A stretch of DNA of 64,000 nt from Mycobacterium colombiense. Its GTDB lineage: Bacteria > Actinomycetota > Actinomycetes > Mycobacteriales > Mycobacteriaceae. The notes beneath the pieces were generated by a model that made no database searches, had not been told where the DNA came from, and saw nothing but the letters and a program-made list of their open reading frames with translations. This document shows, piece by piece, positions 1 through 11,532 of the stretch. Both the position numbers and the translations under genes were made by a program. The DNA is taken from contig NZ_QMEU01000004.1 of NCBI RefSeq assembly GCF_003284975.1, forward strand, positions 62,001 through 126,000. Reading direction: 5' to 3'. Each line of letters begins with the position of its first letter. The first letter of the stretch is position 1.

Positions 1-767
1 GCTTTGAGCGACTCGGCGCTGACGTCGACGCCGTCGGCGGTCAGCACCGCGTTGTCCAGGTCACTGACGTTCGACGTGGCCGTGATCAGTTCCTGCTTGA
101 TCTCCTCGCGCGCCTCGGAATCCTTGCGATGCTTACGGTTTCGGCTGACGGCGAACCAGAACAGGCCGGCCATGGCCAGCGCGATGCCGAAGATGACCAG
201 CGTCACCTTCAACCACGCCCACTCGTCGTGCTTTTCATGCGCGACCGGCGACGTGGTCACCGGTCCGGCGGGGCCCGCGTTGGCACTCGCCAGCTTGCCG
301 ACGAAGGCGCTCGTGGCGCCGTACGGGTCGTTACGATGTTCCCTCGCCGACTGATTCATGAACTGGTCGACGTTGTCCGCGATCGCCTTGGGCACGTTGT
401 AGGCGCGCACGTGGTAGCCGCGAGCGTCGATGACGAGGATGACGCCGCTGAATTCGGCGTTACGGCCCAGCATGGCGGTGTGTACGGCGTCGGCGGTGGT
501 CACCCCGCTCTGCGCGGGCGACACTGCCGCGACCCACACCGGAGGGCCCGCACTCCACCTCCACGAGCTGGTGAGAATCTGCTCGTTCAGCCTGTCGGGG
601 TGCTGCAGCGGTGGTCTGGCACCCGGATCGACCACCACATGCGTCTGGGCGTCGAACCTGCTCACCAGCTGGTCCGTGTAAGTGTCGGCCGAAGCGCTCG
701 GCACCAACAGCACGGCCAGTGCCACGGTCAGCGGCACCAGGACAAGGCTGCGGAAGCGTAAGGTCAC
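1..767 (-). CDS. Exported single-pass membrane protein with a TPM-like domain, partial (3' end off window)
   Basis: A GTG start at 767 with an AGGAG site just upstream opens a frame running off the left edge (about 255 codons visible). The first 28 residues form a signal peptide ending near PSASA. The extracytoplasmic part (about residues 30-180) has the layout of a TPM domain, including a GVILVIDARG strand. One membrane helix follows at about residues 184-206, then a basic cytoplasmic stretch. The family assignment is from general pattern only, so the function is open. It is transcribed in the same direction as the glycogen phosphorylase behind it, about 150 bases apart. Confidence 0.6.
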   Translation of the reverse strand, partial: MTLRFRSLVLVPLTVALAVLLVPSASADTYTDQLVSRFDAQTHVVVDPGARPPLQHPDRLNEQILTSSWRWSAGPPVWVAAVSPAQSGVTTADAVHTAMLGRNAEFSGVILVIDARGYHVRAYNVPKAIADNVDQFMNQSAREHRNDPYGATSAFVGKLASANAGPAGPVTTSPVAHEKHDEWAWLKVTLVIFGIALAMAGLFWFAVSRNRKHRKDSEAREEIKQELITATSNVSDLDNAVLTADGVDVSAESLK

Positions 768-915
768 ATCTCTCCTGCCACGAGTCGTTCTCTCGATCGC
801 GGGGCCGCGACAACGTCCCAGTGCACCCTGCTCGTGAGCGCCCACCCTAGCCCGTTTCGGGCGGCTCTGCCGCGGGGCGGGTTGGGCCGGTCGCGACCGG
901 ACTACCCGGCCGGCG

Positions 916-3438
<2,523 letters not shown>

Positions 3439-3605
3439 GGTGAGTCCTACTCGCTAGGGGGTGGCGGGCAGCACCGCCCCGGGCCGCTGCAATGCCCGGT
3501 GGCGACAGACCGTCAGTCTTGCAGCGATGTTTGCACACCAGGCCCGCAATAGAGGTCGGAAACGTGAACGGGAGTCCACGGGCCGGCGACGAAACGGCCC
3601 CGCGG

Positions 3606-3929
3606 TCAGTGCGCGCCGGCCAGATTCAGCGTGACCACTCCGGCGATGATCAGGCCGACACCGGCGACCTTGGTCAGCGATACCGGCGAGCCCAGAAACA
3701 GCACCGCGATCAGCACGATCAGGGCCGTACCGATGGCCGACCACAGCGCGTAGGCGACGTCGGTCTGCATGCCGCGCGAGATCGACACCGCCAGCAGCGC
3801 GAAGGAGACGGCATAACCGACCAGGCAGACGAAGGTCGGCCACAGCCGGCTGAACCCCTCGGTGCTCTTGAGCAAGCTGGTCGCTATCACCTCTGCGAAT
3901 ATGGCGCCGAGGAGAAAGAGATAGGTCAA
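3606..3929 (-). CDS. mmr: Small multidrug resistance efflux protein Mmr/EmrE
   Basis: A 107-residue four-helix inner-membrane transporter of the SMR family, exporting cationic dyes and drugs in exchange for protons. The start is the TTG at 3929, not an upstream codon: it has a strong AAGGAGG eight bases ahead and gives MTYLFLLGAIFAEV, the same length as M. tuberculosis Mmr. The membrane-embedded glutamate of the family is present in IFAEVIATSLLKSTEGF, and AYALWSAIGTA and the C-terminal TLNLAGAH are conserved. In H37Rv the next gene encodes the TetR repressor Rv3066. No such gene is beside it here, but a palindrome remains upstream. Confidence 0.93.
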   Translation of the reverse strand: MTYLFLLGAIFAEVIATSLLKSTEGFSRLWPTFVCLVGYAVSFALLAVSISRGMQTDVAYALWSAIGTALIVLIAVLFLGSPVSLTKVAGVGLIIAGVVTLNLAGAH

Positions 3930-3942
3930 AACGCCTCCTTGC

Positions 3943-3969
3943 ATACCCCTGTACACGTACGTGTTTACC
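3943..3969 (-). promoter_or_regulatory. Putative mmr promoter with embedded 12-bp palindrome
   Basis: On the minus strand GGTAA (3969-3965) and GGGTAT (3948-3943) are separated by 16 bases, resembling a SigF-type promoter. The spacer holds the perfect palindrome ACACGTACGTGT (3953-3964), a plausible repressor site between mmr and the divergent hydrolase gene. The -10 lies only 13 bases from the TTG start, so the leader would be very short. The pattern is seen; the regulatory role is inferred. Confidence 0.45.
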
Positions 3970-3986
3970 TCCAAGGATTACGCCCT

Positions 3987-4904
3987 ATGACCCGCACCCC
4001 GCGCTCATTGACGTTCGATGTCGGCGAGGTGACCGGGCAGCCAGCGTCGCTGGCGGCGACGTACTACCCCGCGCGCGACGCCGCGGTCGCGCTGCTGGTG
4101 TGTCTGCCGGGCGGCACCTACAGCCGCGACTACTGGGACCTGCACATTCCCGGCCACCACGGGTACAGCTTCGCCCGCTTCGCCACCGAGAACGGCTACG
4201 CCGTCGTGACCATCGACCCGCTGGGTACCGGCGAAAGCTCGCAGCCCACAGGTGATTTCGGCTTCAGCGATATCGCCGCCGCGCTGGCCCGAGCCGTCAG
4301 CGCGCTGCCGGACACCATCGGCATCCACGCGCCGCCGGTCGCCGTCGCGCATTCGCTGGGCGGGTACCTGGCCATCACCCAGCAAGCGCTGTTTCCCGGT
4401 TATGCCGGGCTGGCGGTGCTGGGTTGCACCAACCAGCACGTCGCGCCGTTGAACCTGGACGCGGCGTTCATCGCGCGTTGCGCCACGCCGCAAGGCCGGG
4501 CCGAGGCGGCCACCGAAATCCTGTCCGCGCTCGGTCGGCCGTATTTCGAGGGGCCGCGCGAGTACCTGCAGAGCTGGTTCCATCTCCCCGACGTTCCCGC
4601 CGACGTCGTCGCGGCCGACGCCAGCGCCGCCAAGTCGGTGGTACCGCGCGTGTTCGGCACGGCGATGGTCCCCGGCGTCGTCGCCGAGCATGCGGCGCGC
4701 ATCGACGTCCCGGTGCTGGTCGGCTACGGCGTGGTCGACGTCTCGCCGGATCCGCGCGCCGAGGCCGGCCTGTACCGGAGCAGCCCGGACATCACCACCC
4801 TGGTGGTGGCCGGCAGCGCGCACTGCCACAACATGGCGTCGAGCCGGCATCGGCTGTGGCGGCGCCTGCTCGCCTGGGCGGCGACCGTAGCCTGTCCCTC
4901 GTGA
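3987..4904 (+). CDS. Alpha/beta-hydrolase fold protein
   Basis: A 305-residue cytoplasmic hydrolase. The nucleophile elbow is AHSLGGY with S123, and the oxyanion region LVCLPGGTYSRDYWD lies near residue 35. A late aspartate (VDVSPDPRA) and histidine (SAHCHN) are candidates for the rest of the triad. The ATG at 3987 has AAGGA upstream and was chosen over an open frame reaching back to 3492, which has no family features. The stop overlaps the start of the DoxX gene by four bases, so the two are probably translated together. Substrate unknown. Confidence 0.75.
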   Translation: MTRTPRSLTFDVGEVTGQPASLAATYYPARDAAVALLVCLPGGTYSRDYWDLHIPGHHGYSFARFATENGYAVVTIDPLGTGESSQPTGDFGFSDIAAALARAVSALPDTIGIHAPPVAVAHSLGGYLAITQQALFPGYAGLAVLGCTNQHVAPLNLDAAFIARCATPQGRAEAATEILSALGRPYFEGPREYLQSWFHLPDVPADVVAADASAAKSVVPRVFGTAMVPGVVAEHAARIDVPVLVGYGVVDVSPDPRAEAGLYRSSPDITTLVVAGSAHCHNMASSRHRLWRRLLAWAATVACPS

Positions 4905-5338
4905 GGAATGGTCTCGACGCTCGCCTGGCCCGGCACGCTCCGGCGGTGCTGAGCCTGTTTCGCCTCGTCTACGGTTTGCTCTTCGCCGCGTACGGTTCGC
5001 GGAGCCTGTTCAATTGGCCCGTCCGCTCGCCGGTTGTCGTCGAGTTCGGATCCTGGCCCGGCTGGTATGCCGCAGTGATCGAGATCGTCGCGGGCCTGCT
5101 GGTCGCCGGCGGGTTGTTCACCCGCGCCGCCGCGTTCGTCGCCTCGGGGGAGATGGCGATCGCCTACTTCTCGGTCCACCAACCCCAGGCGCTGTGGCCG
5201 GTCGCCGATCCGCCGGCCGGCAACGGGGGCGCGTTGGCCATCCTGTTCTGCTTTGCGTTTTTCCTGCTGGTTTTCACCGGCGGCGGCAGCTACTCCCTGG
5301 ACGCGCGACGCCGAATGCTTCCCCTCCGCCGGCGATAA
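4901..5338 (+). CDS. DoxX-family integral membrane protein (Rv3064c-like)
   Basis: A 145-residue protein with about four hydrophobic helices (LFRLVYGLLFAAYG; AAVIEIVAGLLVAGGLF; the LAILFCFAFFLLVF segment) and the FNWP turn near residue 40 found in DoxX-like proteins. It matches the size and place of H37Rv Rv3064c (141 residues). The GTG start at 4901 overlaps the preceding TGA (GTGA), which signals translational coupling. DoxX proteins have been linked to redox protection at the membrane in mycobacteria, but the role here is not shown. Confidence 0.75.
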   Translation: MRNGLDARLARHAPAVLSLFRLVYGLLFAAYGSRSLFNWPVRSPVVVEFGSWPGWYAAVIEIVAGLLVAGGLFTRAAAFVASGEMAIAYFSVHQPQALWPVADPPAGNGGALAILFCFAFFLLVFTGGGSYSLDARRRMLPLRRR

Positions 5339-5398
5339 TGGCATTCTCTGATAAGGAGAAGCCATTTCCGCAGGGCCGCCAGGCCGAGGAGGACGACG

Positions 5399-6205
5399 AT
5401 GAGCGCGCAGCGGTGCGACGGCATGGTGGCCCTGGTCACCGGCAGCAGCCGGGGCCTGGGCAGGGCGATCGCCACACGGCTGGCCGAGCACGGAGCCACG
5501 GTGGCCCTGACCGCCCGCACCATGGACCCCGACCCCAAGTACCAGGGGTCGCTGAGCCAGACCCGCGACGAGATCGTCGCCGCGGGCGGGAAAGCCATTG
5601 CAGTCCAGGCGGATCTGTCCCAGACCGAAGACCGTGAACGGCTTTTCACCGAGGTGGCCGGCGCGGTCGGCGCACCCGACATCCTGGTCAACAACGCCGC
5701 CGTGACGTTCCTGCGGCCCCTCGACGGGTTTCCCGAGCGGCGAGCGCGGCTGATGATGGAGATGCATGTGCTCGGCCCCCTGCACCTGTGTCAGCTGGCG
5801 ATACCCGCGATGCGCGAGCGCGGACGCGGCTGGATCCTGAACCTGACCTCGGTAGGCGGTGACCTGCCCCCCGGGCCGCCGTTCTCCGAGTTCGACCGCA
5901 CGGCGGGCTTCGGCATCTACGGCACGGCCAAGGCCGCCCTCAACCGATTGACGAAAAGCCTCGCGGCCGAACTGTACGACGACGGAATCGCGGTCAACGC
6001 CGCCGCCCCGTCCAATCCCGTGGCCACGCCCGGCGCCGGCACCCTCGATTTGGCCAAGACCGACACCGAGGACATCGCGCTGATCACCGAGACGGCGTTG
6101 CGGCTGTGCACCGGCGATCCGAAGACCCTGACCGGGCGCATCGCGCACACCCAGCCCTTCCTCGCCGAGGTCGGCTGGACGAGGACCGGCCCGCTGACCG
6201 GATGA
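5399..6205 (+). CDS. Short-chain dehydrogenase/reductase
   Basis: A 268-residue classical SDR. The cofactor site is VTGSSRGLGRAIA near residue 14, NNAA is present near residue 100, and the catalytic pair is Y174 and K178 in YGTAK. ATG at 5399 follows a GAGGAGG-rich leader. Its stop overlaps the start of the downstream phosphotransferase (ATGA). SDR plus APH-like kinase pairs are common beside acyl-CoA dehydrogenases in mycobacteria, which suggests lipid or steroid side-chain metabolism. Substrate not determinable. Confidence 0.82.
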   Translation: MSAQRCDGMVALVTGSSRGLGRAIATRLAEHGATVALTARTMDPDPKYQGSLSQTRDEIVAAGGKAIAVQADLSQTEDRERLFTEVAGAVGAPDILVNNAAVTFLRPLDGFPERRARLMMEMHVLGPLHLCQLAIPAMRERGRGWILNLTSVGGDLPPGPPFSEFDRTAGFGIYGTAKAALNRLTKSLAAELYDDGIAVNAAAPSNPVATPGAGTLDLAKTDTEDIALITETALRLCTGDPKTLTGRIAHTQPFLAEVGWTRTGPLTG

Positions 6206-7167
6206 GCCGAGCCGAGCTCGATCCGACCGAGCTGCGCCGCCGACTCGACGGCGCGGGCGTCACCGACGTCGCCCCGCTGGCCGGGGGCGCCTCCAGCCTC
6301 ACCTTCGCTGGCAGCAGGGATGGCCGGCGGGTGGTGATCAAGGTGGCCCCGCCGGGCGTCGCACCCGTCGCGCATCGCGACGTGCTCCGCCAGGCCCGCA
6401 TCATCAAGGCGCTCAAGATAACTCACGTTCCGGTGCCGGAAGTGCTGTGGGAAGACGCGGGGGACCCGCCCGGCGCACCGCCGCTGTATGTGATGACACA
6501 TGTCGAAGGCGACTGTGTGGAACCGCTGTTCGACCACTGCCCGCGCACCGACGGCCTGACCGATCGGTACCGGAATGCCTGCCGCGCGATGGCCGCGCTG
6601 CACAGGCTCGCGCCGGCGGACCTCGGGCTGGGCGATGAACCCGTGGTCGACCCGGTCGCCGAAGTCCACCGGTGGTCCGACACGCTGCGGACCGTCGACC
6701 CGGCGCTGGCCCCAGGCTGGCCGAAAGTGTATGACGCGCTGCTCGATTGCGCGCCGCGTGCCATGGCGGCGTGTGTGGTGCACGGCGACTTCCGGCTGGG
6801 CAACCTGCTCACGGCCGGATCGCGGATCAACGCGATCATCGACTGGGAGATCTGGTCGATCGGCGATCCGCGCATCGATGCCGGCTGGTTTCTGATCAAC
6901 TGCGACCCGGACACCTACCGCCGGGTCGACGCGCCCGACGGTATGGTGCCGCCGATCGACGAACTCACCGAGCTCTATGCCTCCGAGTTAGGTTGCGAAA
7001 TAACCGATTTGGCGTGGTTTACGGCGCTGGCGTGCTTCAAGTCGACGGCGACCTGGTCGCTGATCGTCAAGCACAATCGCCGCTGGGCGGCGCCGCGGGC
7101 CGAAGTGGAAGCGATGGCAACGATTTTGCCGAGGCTGCTCGACCGCGCCTTGACGTCGCTGGCTTGA
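6202..7167 (+). CDS. APH-family phosphotransferase (aminoglycoside phosphotransferase fold)
   Basis: A 321-residue kinase-fold protein. It has a glycine-rich N-terminal loop (PLAGGASSLTF), the invariant lysine in VVIKVAPP, the catalytic motif HGDFRLGNLL and the metal-binding IIDWE. Proteins of this size beside acyl-CoA dehydrogenases often resemble the ACAD10/11 kinase domain, which phosphorylates 4-hydroxyacyl-CoAs. That role is inference; nothing here specifically indicates antibiotic resistance. The ATG overlaps the SDR stop by four bases. Confidence 0.8.
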   Translation: MSRAELDPTELRRRLDGAGVTDVAPLAGGASSLTFAGSRDGRRVVIKVAPPGVAPVAHRDVLRQARIIKALKITHVPVPEVLWEDAGDPPGAPPLYVMTHVEGDCVEPLFDHCPRTDGLTDRYRNACRAMAALHRLAPADLGLGDEPVVDPVAEVHRWSDTLRTVDPALAPGWPKVYDALLDCAPRAMAACVVHGDFRLGNLLTAGSRINAIIDWEIWSIGDPRIDAGWFLINCDPDTYRRVDAPDGMVPPIDELTELYASELGCEITDLAWFTALACFKSTATWSLIVKHNRRWAAPRAEVEAMATILPRLLDRALTSLA

Positions 7168-7183
7168 GGCCCGCGGGGGAGTG

Positions 7184-7429
7184 TTACTGGCAGCGGACCA
7201 GAAGATTTTCGCAGATCATTCCGACGTCGCCCGTATCGTTCACGGGCTGGCCTTCATTGGACGGATTGATCCAGGTGGTGGGGAACGGACTGTAGACGTC
7301 GTCCATGCCCGGCGGCTGGGGGCGCGGATCGACATTCGGGTCCGCGTGGGCCACGCCGACGGCGCCCGCCAGGGCGATGGCCGTCGTCGCGCAGGCCAGC
7401 ATTGCGCGAGCCCGGATGCGAAGCGTCAT
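7184..7429 (-). CDS. Small secreted protein
   Basis: An 81-residue pre-protein. ATG at 7429 is preceded by GAGGAGG, so this start was preferred over one 22 codons upstream. The first 31 residues are a signal peptide ending GVAHA before DPNVDPRPQPPG. The mature part is proline-rich and ends MICENLLVRCQ with two cysteines, possibly a disulfide. It lies between the phosphotransferase (convergent) and a divergent MspA-like gene. No family recognised. Confidence 0.6.
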   Translation of the reverse strand: MTLRIRARAMLACATTAIALAGAVGVAHADPNVDPRPQPPGMDDVYSPFPTTWINPSNEGQPVNDTGDVGMICENLLVRCQ

Positions 7430-7567
7430 CGCCGCCTCCTCGGTTTCTGGCCGAATTGCTGGCTGGTGAAATGTTGATTCTACCGTTGACCGCATATCGC
7501 GTAACAGTTACAAACCCACAACGACTTCGGTGGGCCGCCCAGCAAATCTCGTGACTCGAAACGCCGG

Positions 7568-8284
7568 GTGCGTACGGTGTCGCCCGTGAGGCCGATTGCC
7601 GTGGTCATTCGTCGCGCCCTGGTGGCCGCCGTCTGCCTGGCCGTTTCGCTGCCCACGGCGCCGTCGACATGCGCGGATCCCGACGCCGCCCCGGTTGCTG
7701 CGGAAGCGGCGCCGGAGGCCGAGGGAGCGATTCCCTCGAATCCCCCCGCAGTCCTGCACACCCCCGATGGCTGGACCCTCGGTCTGGGCGCCCGCGACGA
7801 GCAGCAGGTTCCGGTGGCGCCGTTGACCACCGCGGTGTCGTCCCGCGAATACGTCGCCAGCGGGATATTCGTCGGCTCCCTCATCGGACCGGGACCGCCC
7901 CAGGGCGTCCTCGAGGTGGGATATGAGATCGGCTGTGGCATCGACATGAGCACGTCGGACGGCGTCACGATCGGTGGCACCGCCGGCATCACCCCGGGTG
8001 TGACCGGACCGGTGACCGGAGTGCCGGGAGACGTGCTTCCGTTGGTCGTCGCCCCGATCGCGGGCATCCTCAACGTGGGGCTCAAGCCGGGCCTGGTCGT
8101 CGTCGTGCCAGTGGTCAAGAAACAGTTCAGGGCTCCGAATCCCTGGGTGATGGTCAGCAACTTCCACGTCAAGATCGACGGTTGCGTGGGTGAGTCGTTC
8201 ATCCGCTCCTACGCGGTGCTCAATCGAGTGACCGACCAATCCGATGTGGTGCTGTCCTACGTCGGCGTCACCAAGAAAGTCTGA
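7568..8284 (+). CDS. MspA-family porin-like exported protein
   Basis: Up to 238 residues. An Arg-rich start is followed by a hydrophobic signal sequence ending near PSTCA. The mature part resembles the MspA family: GWTLGLGARDEQQVPVAP, then REYVASGIFVGSL, then GVLEVGYEIGCGIDMS, which matches the order of landmarks in MspA. Two cysteines in the mature chain (EIGCG, DGCVG) are unusual, since MspA itself has none. MspA forms octameric pores in the outer mycomembrane. Whether this distant relative does so is unknown. GTG codons at 7568, 7577 and 7586 are all possible starts. Confidence 0.65.
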   Translation: MRTVSPVRPIAVVIRRALVAAVCLAVSLPTAPSTCADPDAAPVAAEAAPEAEGAIPSNPPAVLHTPDGWTLGLGARDEQQVPVAPLTTAVSSREYVASGIFVGSLIGPGPPQGVLEVGYEIGCGIDMSTSDGVTIGGTAGITPGVTGPVTGVPGDVLPLVVAPIAGILNVGLKPGLVVVVPVVKKQFRAPNPWVMVSNFHVKIDGCVGESFIRSYAVLNRVTDQSDVVLSYVGVTKKV

Positions 8285-8297
8285 GCGGGCTCGCCGT

Positions 8298-9593
8298 TCA
8301 GCCCCGGGGGATGCCCGCCAGCTTGTCGGCAAACTTGGCCTCGGCGGCCGCCCGCAACCGCAGCAGATGTTCGGAGGGAAACAGATCCGGCGCGGGTTCA
8401 CGGTCCTTGAGCAAGAGCCGCGCGAGCGTGACCTTGTGCACCTCGGTGGGGCCGTCGGCCAGCCCGAGCACGAACGACTCGACCAGATACTGCACGAACG
8501 GCATCTCGTGGGTGGTGCCCAACGACCCGTGCAACTGAAGCGCCCGCGATGACACGTCGTGCAGCACCTTCTGCATCATCGCCTTGACCGCCGAGATGTC
8601 GGCACGCACGGCCTTGTAGTCGTTGAATTGATCGATCTTCCAAGCGGTTTGAAGCGTCAGCAGCCGGAACGCCTCGATCTCCATCCACGAGTCGGCGACC
8701 ATCTCCTGCACCAGCTGCTTGTTGGCCAGCACCTCGCCCTGGGTGTAGCGCGACGCCGCCCGTTCGCAGATCATGTCGAAGATCCGCCGGACCAGGCCCA
8801 CGGTGCGCATCGCGTGGTGAATCCGCCCGCCGCCCAGGCGGGTCTGCGCGACCACGAAGGCCCCGCCGCGCGGCCCCAGCATGTGGTCGGCGGGCACCCG
8901 GACGTTGTCGTAACGCACATAACCCTCACGCCCACCGCCGATCGGCTGGTAGCCCAGGCCGACGTCGCGCAGCACGTTGATGCCGGGGGTGTCGCCGGGA
9001 ACGACGAACATCGAGTAGCGCTCGTACGGCGGCGCGTCGGGATCGGTCATCGCCATCACGATGAGGAACGACGCCATCGAGGCGAACGACGAAAACCACT
9101 TCTCCCCGTTGATGACCCAGTGATCACCGTCCTGCACGGCGGTGGTGCGGAACACCTTCGGGTCGGCCCCGCCCTGCGGCTCGGTCATCGAGAAACAAGA
9201 GATGATGCGGTTGTCCAGCAGCGGCTCCAGATAGCGCTCTTTGAGCTCGGGCGTGCCGTAGTGCGCCAGGATTTCGCTGTTGCCCGAATCGGGGGCCTGG
9301 GATCCGAAGACGATCGGCGCACATTCCGAGCGCCCCAGGATCTCGTTGAGCAGCGCCAATTTCACCTGCCCATAACCCGGACCGCCCAGGTGCGGGCCCA
9401 GGTGGGTCGCCCACAGCCCGCGCATTTTCACGATCTCCTGCAGCGGCGGGATCAGCGCCTGACGCACCGGGTCGCTGAGGTCGTGGGATTCGGTGACAAT
9501 CAAGTCGATCGGCTCGCACTCCTCGCGCACGAAGCCTTCGACCCACTGCAGTTGTTCGGCCCACTGCGGGTCGGTGGAGAAGTCCCACGACAT
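8298..9593 (-). CDS. Acyl-CoA dehydrogenase (FadE family)
   Basis: A 431-residue flavoenzyme oxidising an acyl-CoA to the trans-2-enoyl-CoA. It has the family's CFSMTEPQGGADP signature in the middle, a VINGEKWFSS strand after it, and a C-terminal ALQLHGSLGTTHEMPF helix segment. It is the last gene of a minus-strand set: it starts 21 bases after the racemase stop and carries out the first chemical step of the beta-oxidation module encoded upstream. Chain-length preference cannot be read from the sequence. Confidence 0.9.
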   Translation of the reverse strand: MSWDFSTDPQWAEQLQWVEGFVREECEPIDLIVTESHDLSDPVRQALIPPLQEIVKMRGLWATHLGPHLGGPGYGQVKLALLNEILGRSECAPIVFGSQAPDSGNSEILAHYGTPELKERYLEPLLDNRIISCFSMTEPQGGADPKVFRTTAVQDGDHWVINGEKWFSSFASMASFLIVMAMTDPDAPPYERYSMFVVPGDTPGINVLRDVGLGYQPIGGGREGYVRYDNVRVPADHMLGPRGGAFVVAQTRLGGGRIHHAMRTVGLVRRIFDMICERAASRYTQGEVLANKQLVQEMVADSWMEIEAFRLLTLQTAWKIDQFNDYKAVRADISAVKAMMQKVLHDVSSRALQLHGSLGTTHEMPFVQYLVESFVLGLADGPTEVHKVTLARLLLKDREPAPDLFPSEHLLRLRAAAEAKFADKLAGIPRG

Positions 9594-9614
9594 GTGTCGT
9601 CCTTCCTGGATCGG

Positions 9615-10757
9615 TCATTTTGCACTGTTCTGGGCCACCACGCCGGCATCCTCCAGCGCGGTGATGGCGTCGGCGGCCAGGCCCAGCTCGCGCAGCACCG
9701 CGCGGGTGTGATCGCCGGGAAGCGACGGACGCGCGGGCGTGGCCGGACGGGTCCGGGAGAAGCGCGGGGCCGGTGCGGGCTGGGTGACGCCGTCAAGCTC
9801 GACGAACGTGCGTCGCTCGACGTTGTGTGGATGCCGCGGCGCTTCGGACAGCGAAAGCACCGGTGTCGCACAGCATCCCGGCGTGTCGAGCAGGCGCTCC
9901 CACTCGGCGCGGGACTTCTCGGCAAAGCGCGCGGCCAGTGCGGCCCGGTGGCCGGCCCACGCCGTCGGATCGTCGTCGTCGTGGGGCACGTCCACGCCGA
10001 GTCGATCGCACAGTTCGGCGTAGAACTTCGGCTCCATGGCGCCGACGGCCATGTGGCCGCCGTCGGCCGTGGCGTAGGTGCCGTAAAAGTGCGCGGCGCC
10101 GTCGAGCAGATTGTCCTGGCGCCGGTCGCGCCACGTGCCCGCGGACAGCATGCCGAAATACGGTGCCAGCAGCGCGGCGACGCCGTCGACCATCGCCACG
10201 TCGAGGACCTGCCCCTGACCCGACTGCCGGGCCTCCAGGATCGCGCTGAGCAGCCCGACCGCCAATAGCATTGCGCCGCCGCCGTAATCGCCGACGAGGT
10301 TCAAGGGGGGCACCGGTGACGCCGCGGTGCCGATGGCGTGCAGGGCGCCCGTGAGCGCCAGGTAATTGATGTCGTGCCCGGCGTGACCGGCCAAGGGCCC
10401 GTCCTGTCCGTAGCCGGTCATGCGGGCATAGACCAGCCGGGGGTTGCGCTCCCGCAACGCATCCGGGCCGATGCCCAGGCGCTCGGCCACTCCCGGCCGA
10501 TACACGTCCACGAAGGCGTCGGCGTCGGCGGTCAGGCGGTGGACGATGTCGCGCCCGCGCGGGTCCTTCACATCGACGGCCAGTGACCGCTGGCTGCGGC
10601 GGACCGTGTGGTCGACGGGCGGCGGACCGCCTACACCCGCCAGCGCGTCGACGCGGACGACTTCGGCACCCAAGTCGCCCAACAACATTCCGCACAACGG
10701 GGCGGGCCCCAGTCCGCCCATCATGACGATGCGCACGCCGCGCAGCGGACCGGTCAT
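9615..10757 (-). CDS. Alpha-methylacyl-CoA racemase-like family III CoA enzyme
   Basis: A 380-residue CaiB/BaiF-fold protein. It carries GHDINYLALTGALHAIG and PPLNLVGDYGGGAMLL, very close to the M. tuberculosis racemase MCR. The expected acid/base residues fall at H128 and D157, against H126 and D156 in MCR. It therefore probably inverts the 2-methyl centre of branched acyl-CoAs so that they can enter beta-oxidation. A CoA-transferase role is less likely but not excluded. ATG at 10757 overlaps the enoyl-CoA hydratase stop (ATGA). A GTG nine bases upstream is an alternative. Confidence 0.82.
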   Translation of the reverse strand: MTGPLRGVRIVMMGGLGPAPLCGMLLGDLGAEVVRVDALAGVGGPPPVDHTVRRSQRSLAVDVKDPRGRDIVHRLTADADAFVDVYRPGVAERLGIGPDALRERNPRLVYARMTGYGQDGPLAGHAGHDINYLALTGALHAIGTAASPVPPLNLVGDYGGGAMLLAVGLLSAILEARQSGQGQVLDVAMVDGVAALLAPYFGMLSAGTWRDRRQDNLLDGAAHFYGTYATADGGHMAVGAMEPKFYAELCDRLGVDVPHDDDDPTAWAGHRAALAARFAEKSRAEWERLLDTPGCCATPVLSLSEAPRHPHNVERRTFVELDGVTQPAPAPRFSRTRPATPARPSLPGDHTRAVLRELGLAADAITALEDAGVVAQNSAK

Positions 10758-11530
10758 GACGACCACTTCTTGCGGCGCTGCGCCGCCTCGTCGGTCGCGT
10801 GGGAGATCACCTGGTTGCGGTTTTCCAGTTCCAGCGCCGCCGCCAGGCTCGCGGCGTCGGTGTTGATTTGAAGGGCGCGCTTGGTCAGTTGCGCGCCCAG
10901 CGGGGCGTGGCCGGCGATCAGCGACGCCAGCTCGACCGCGCGGTCGGCCAGTCGGTCCGGCTCGACGACCTCACTGACCAGCCCGCGACGGTCGGCCTCG
11001 GTGGCCGAAACGGTGCGACCGGACAGCATCCAGTCGGCGGCCACGCTGGTGCCGACGATGCGCGGCAGGTGGTAGCTCATGCCCATCTCGGCACCTGAGA
11101 GCCCGAGCAGGATGGCGGCATTGGCGAAAGATGCCGCCGCCGAACAAATTCGGATGTCGGCGGCCAGGCACAGCGCGAGTCCGGCGCCAACGCAGGGACC
11201 GTTGACCGCGGCGATGACGGGCTGCGGCAACGCGCGCACCGCCTGGGCGAGGGCGGCCATCCTTTCCTGAAAGCGCATCCGGTCCAACGCGGGTGCGCTC
11301 GATTCGAGCATCGAGGGACCGAAGTCGCGCACGTCGATGCCGGCACAGAACCCGCGTCCGGCACCGGTCAGCACCACGGCGTGTACGGCCGGGTCGGCGG
11401 CCAGATCGGCGAGCGCGTCGCGCAATTCGGTCTGCATCGCCTCGTTGATGGCGTTGAGCCGCTGCGGGCGATTCAGCCGCAGGATGGCCACCCCGGTGCA
11501 GGGCCGTTCGAGGGACACGGTGTCCGCCAT
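10754..11530 (-). CDS. Enoyl-CoA hydratase/isomerase family protein
   Basis: A 258-residue crotonase-fold protein. The oxyanion loops are [14 protein letters not shown] and [18 protein letters not shown]. Of the two catalytic glutamates, the second is kept in [17 protein letters not shown], while the first position is alanine in FANAAILLG. Its reaction may therefore be isomerisation or another crotonase chemistry instead of plain hydration. ATG at 11530 lies two bases after the thiolase stop, and its own stop overlaps the racemase start. The gene is embedded in the acyl-CoA operon. Confidence 0.87.
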   Translation of the reverse strand: MADTVSLERPCTGVAILRLNRPQRLNAINEAMQTELRDALADLAADPAVHAVVLTGAGRGFCAGIDVRDFGPSMLESSAPALDRMRFQERMAALAQAVRALPQPVIAAVNGPCVGAGLALCLAADIRICSAAASFANAAILLGLSGAEMGMSYHLPRIVGTSVAADWMLSGRTVSATEADRRGLVSEVVEPDRLADRAVELASLIAGHAPLGAQLTKRALQINTDAASLAAALELENRNQVISHATDEAAQRRKKWSS

Positions 11531-11532
11531 GC

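Noticed and set aside
3492-3986. N-terminal extension of the alpha/beta-hydrolase
   Set aside because: The extension runs opposite mmr and has no family similarity; ATG 3987 has a ribosome-binding site.
4724-6148. 474-codon minus-strand open frame
   Set aside because: Opposite the hydrolase, DoxX and SDR genes; no family features.
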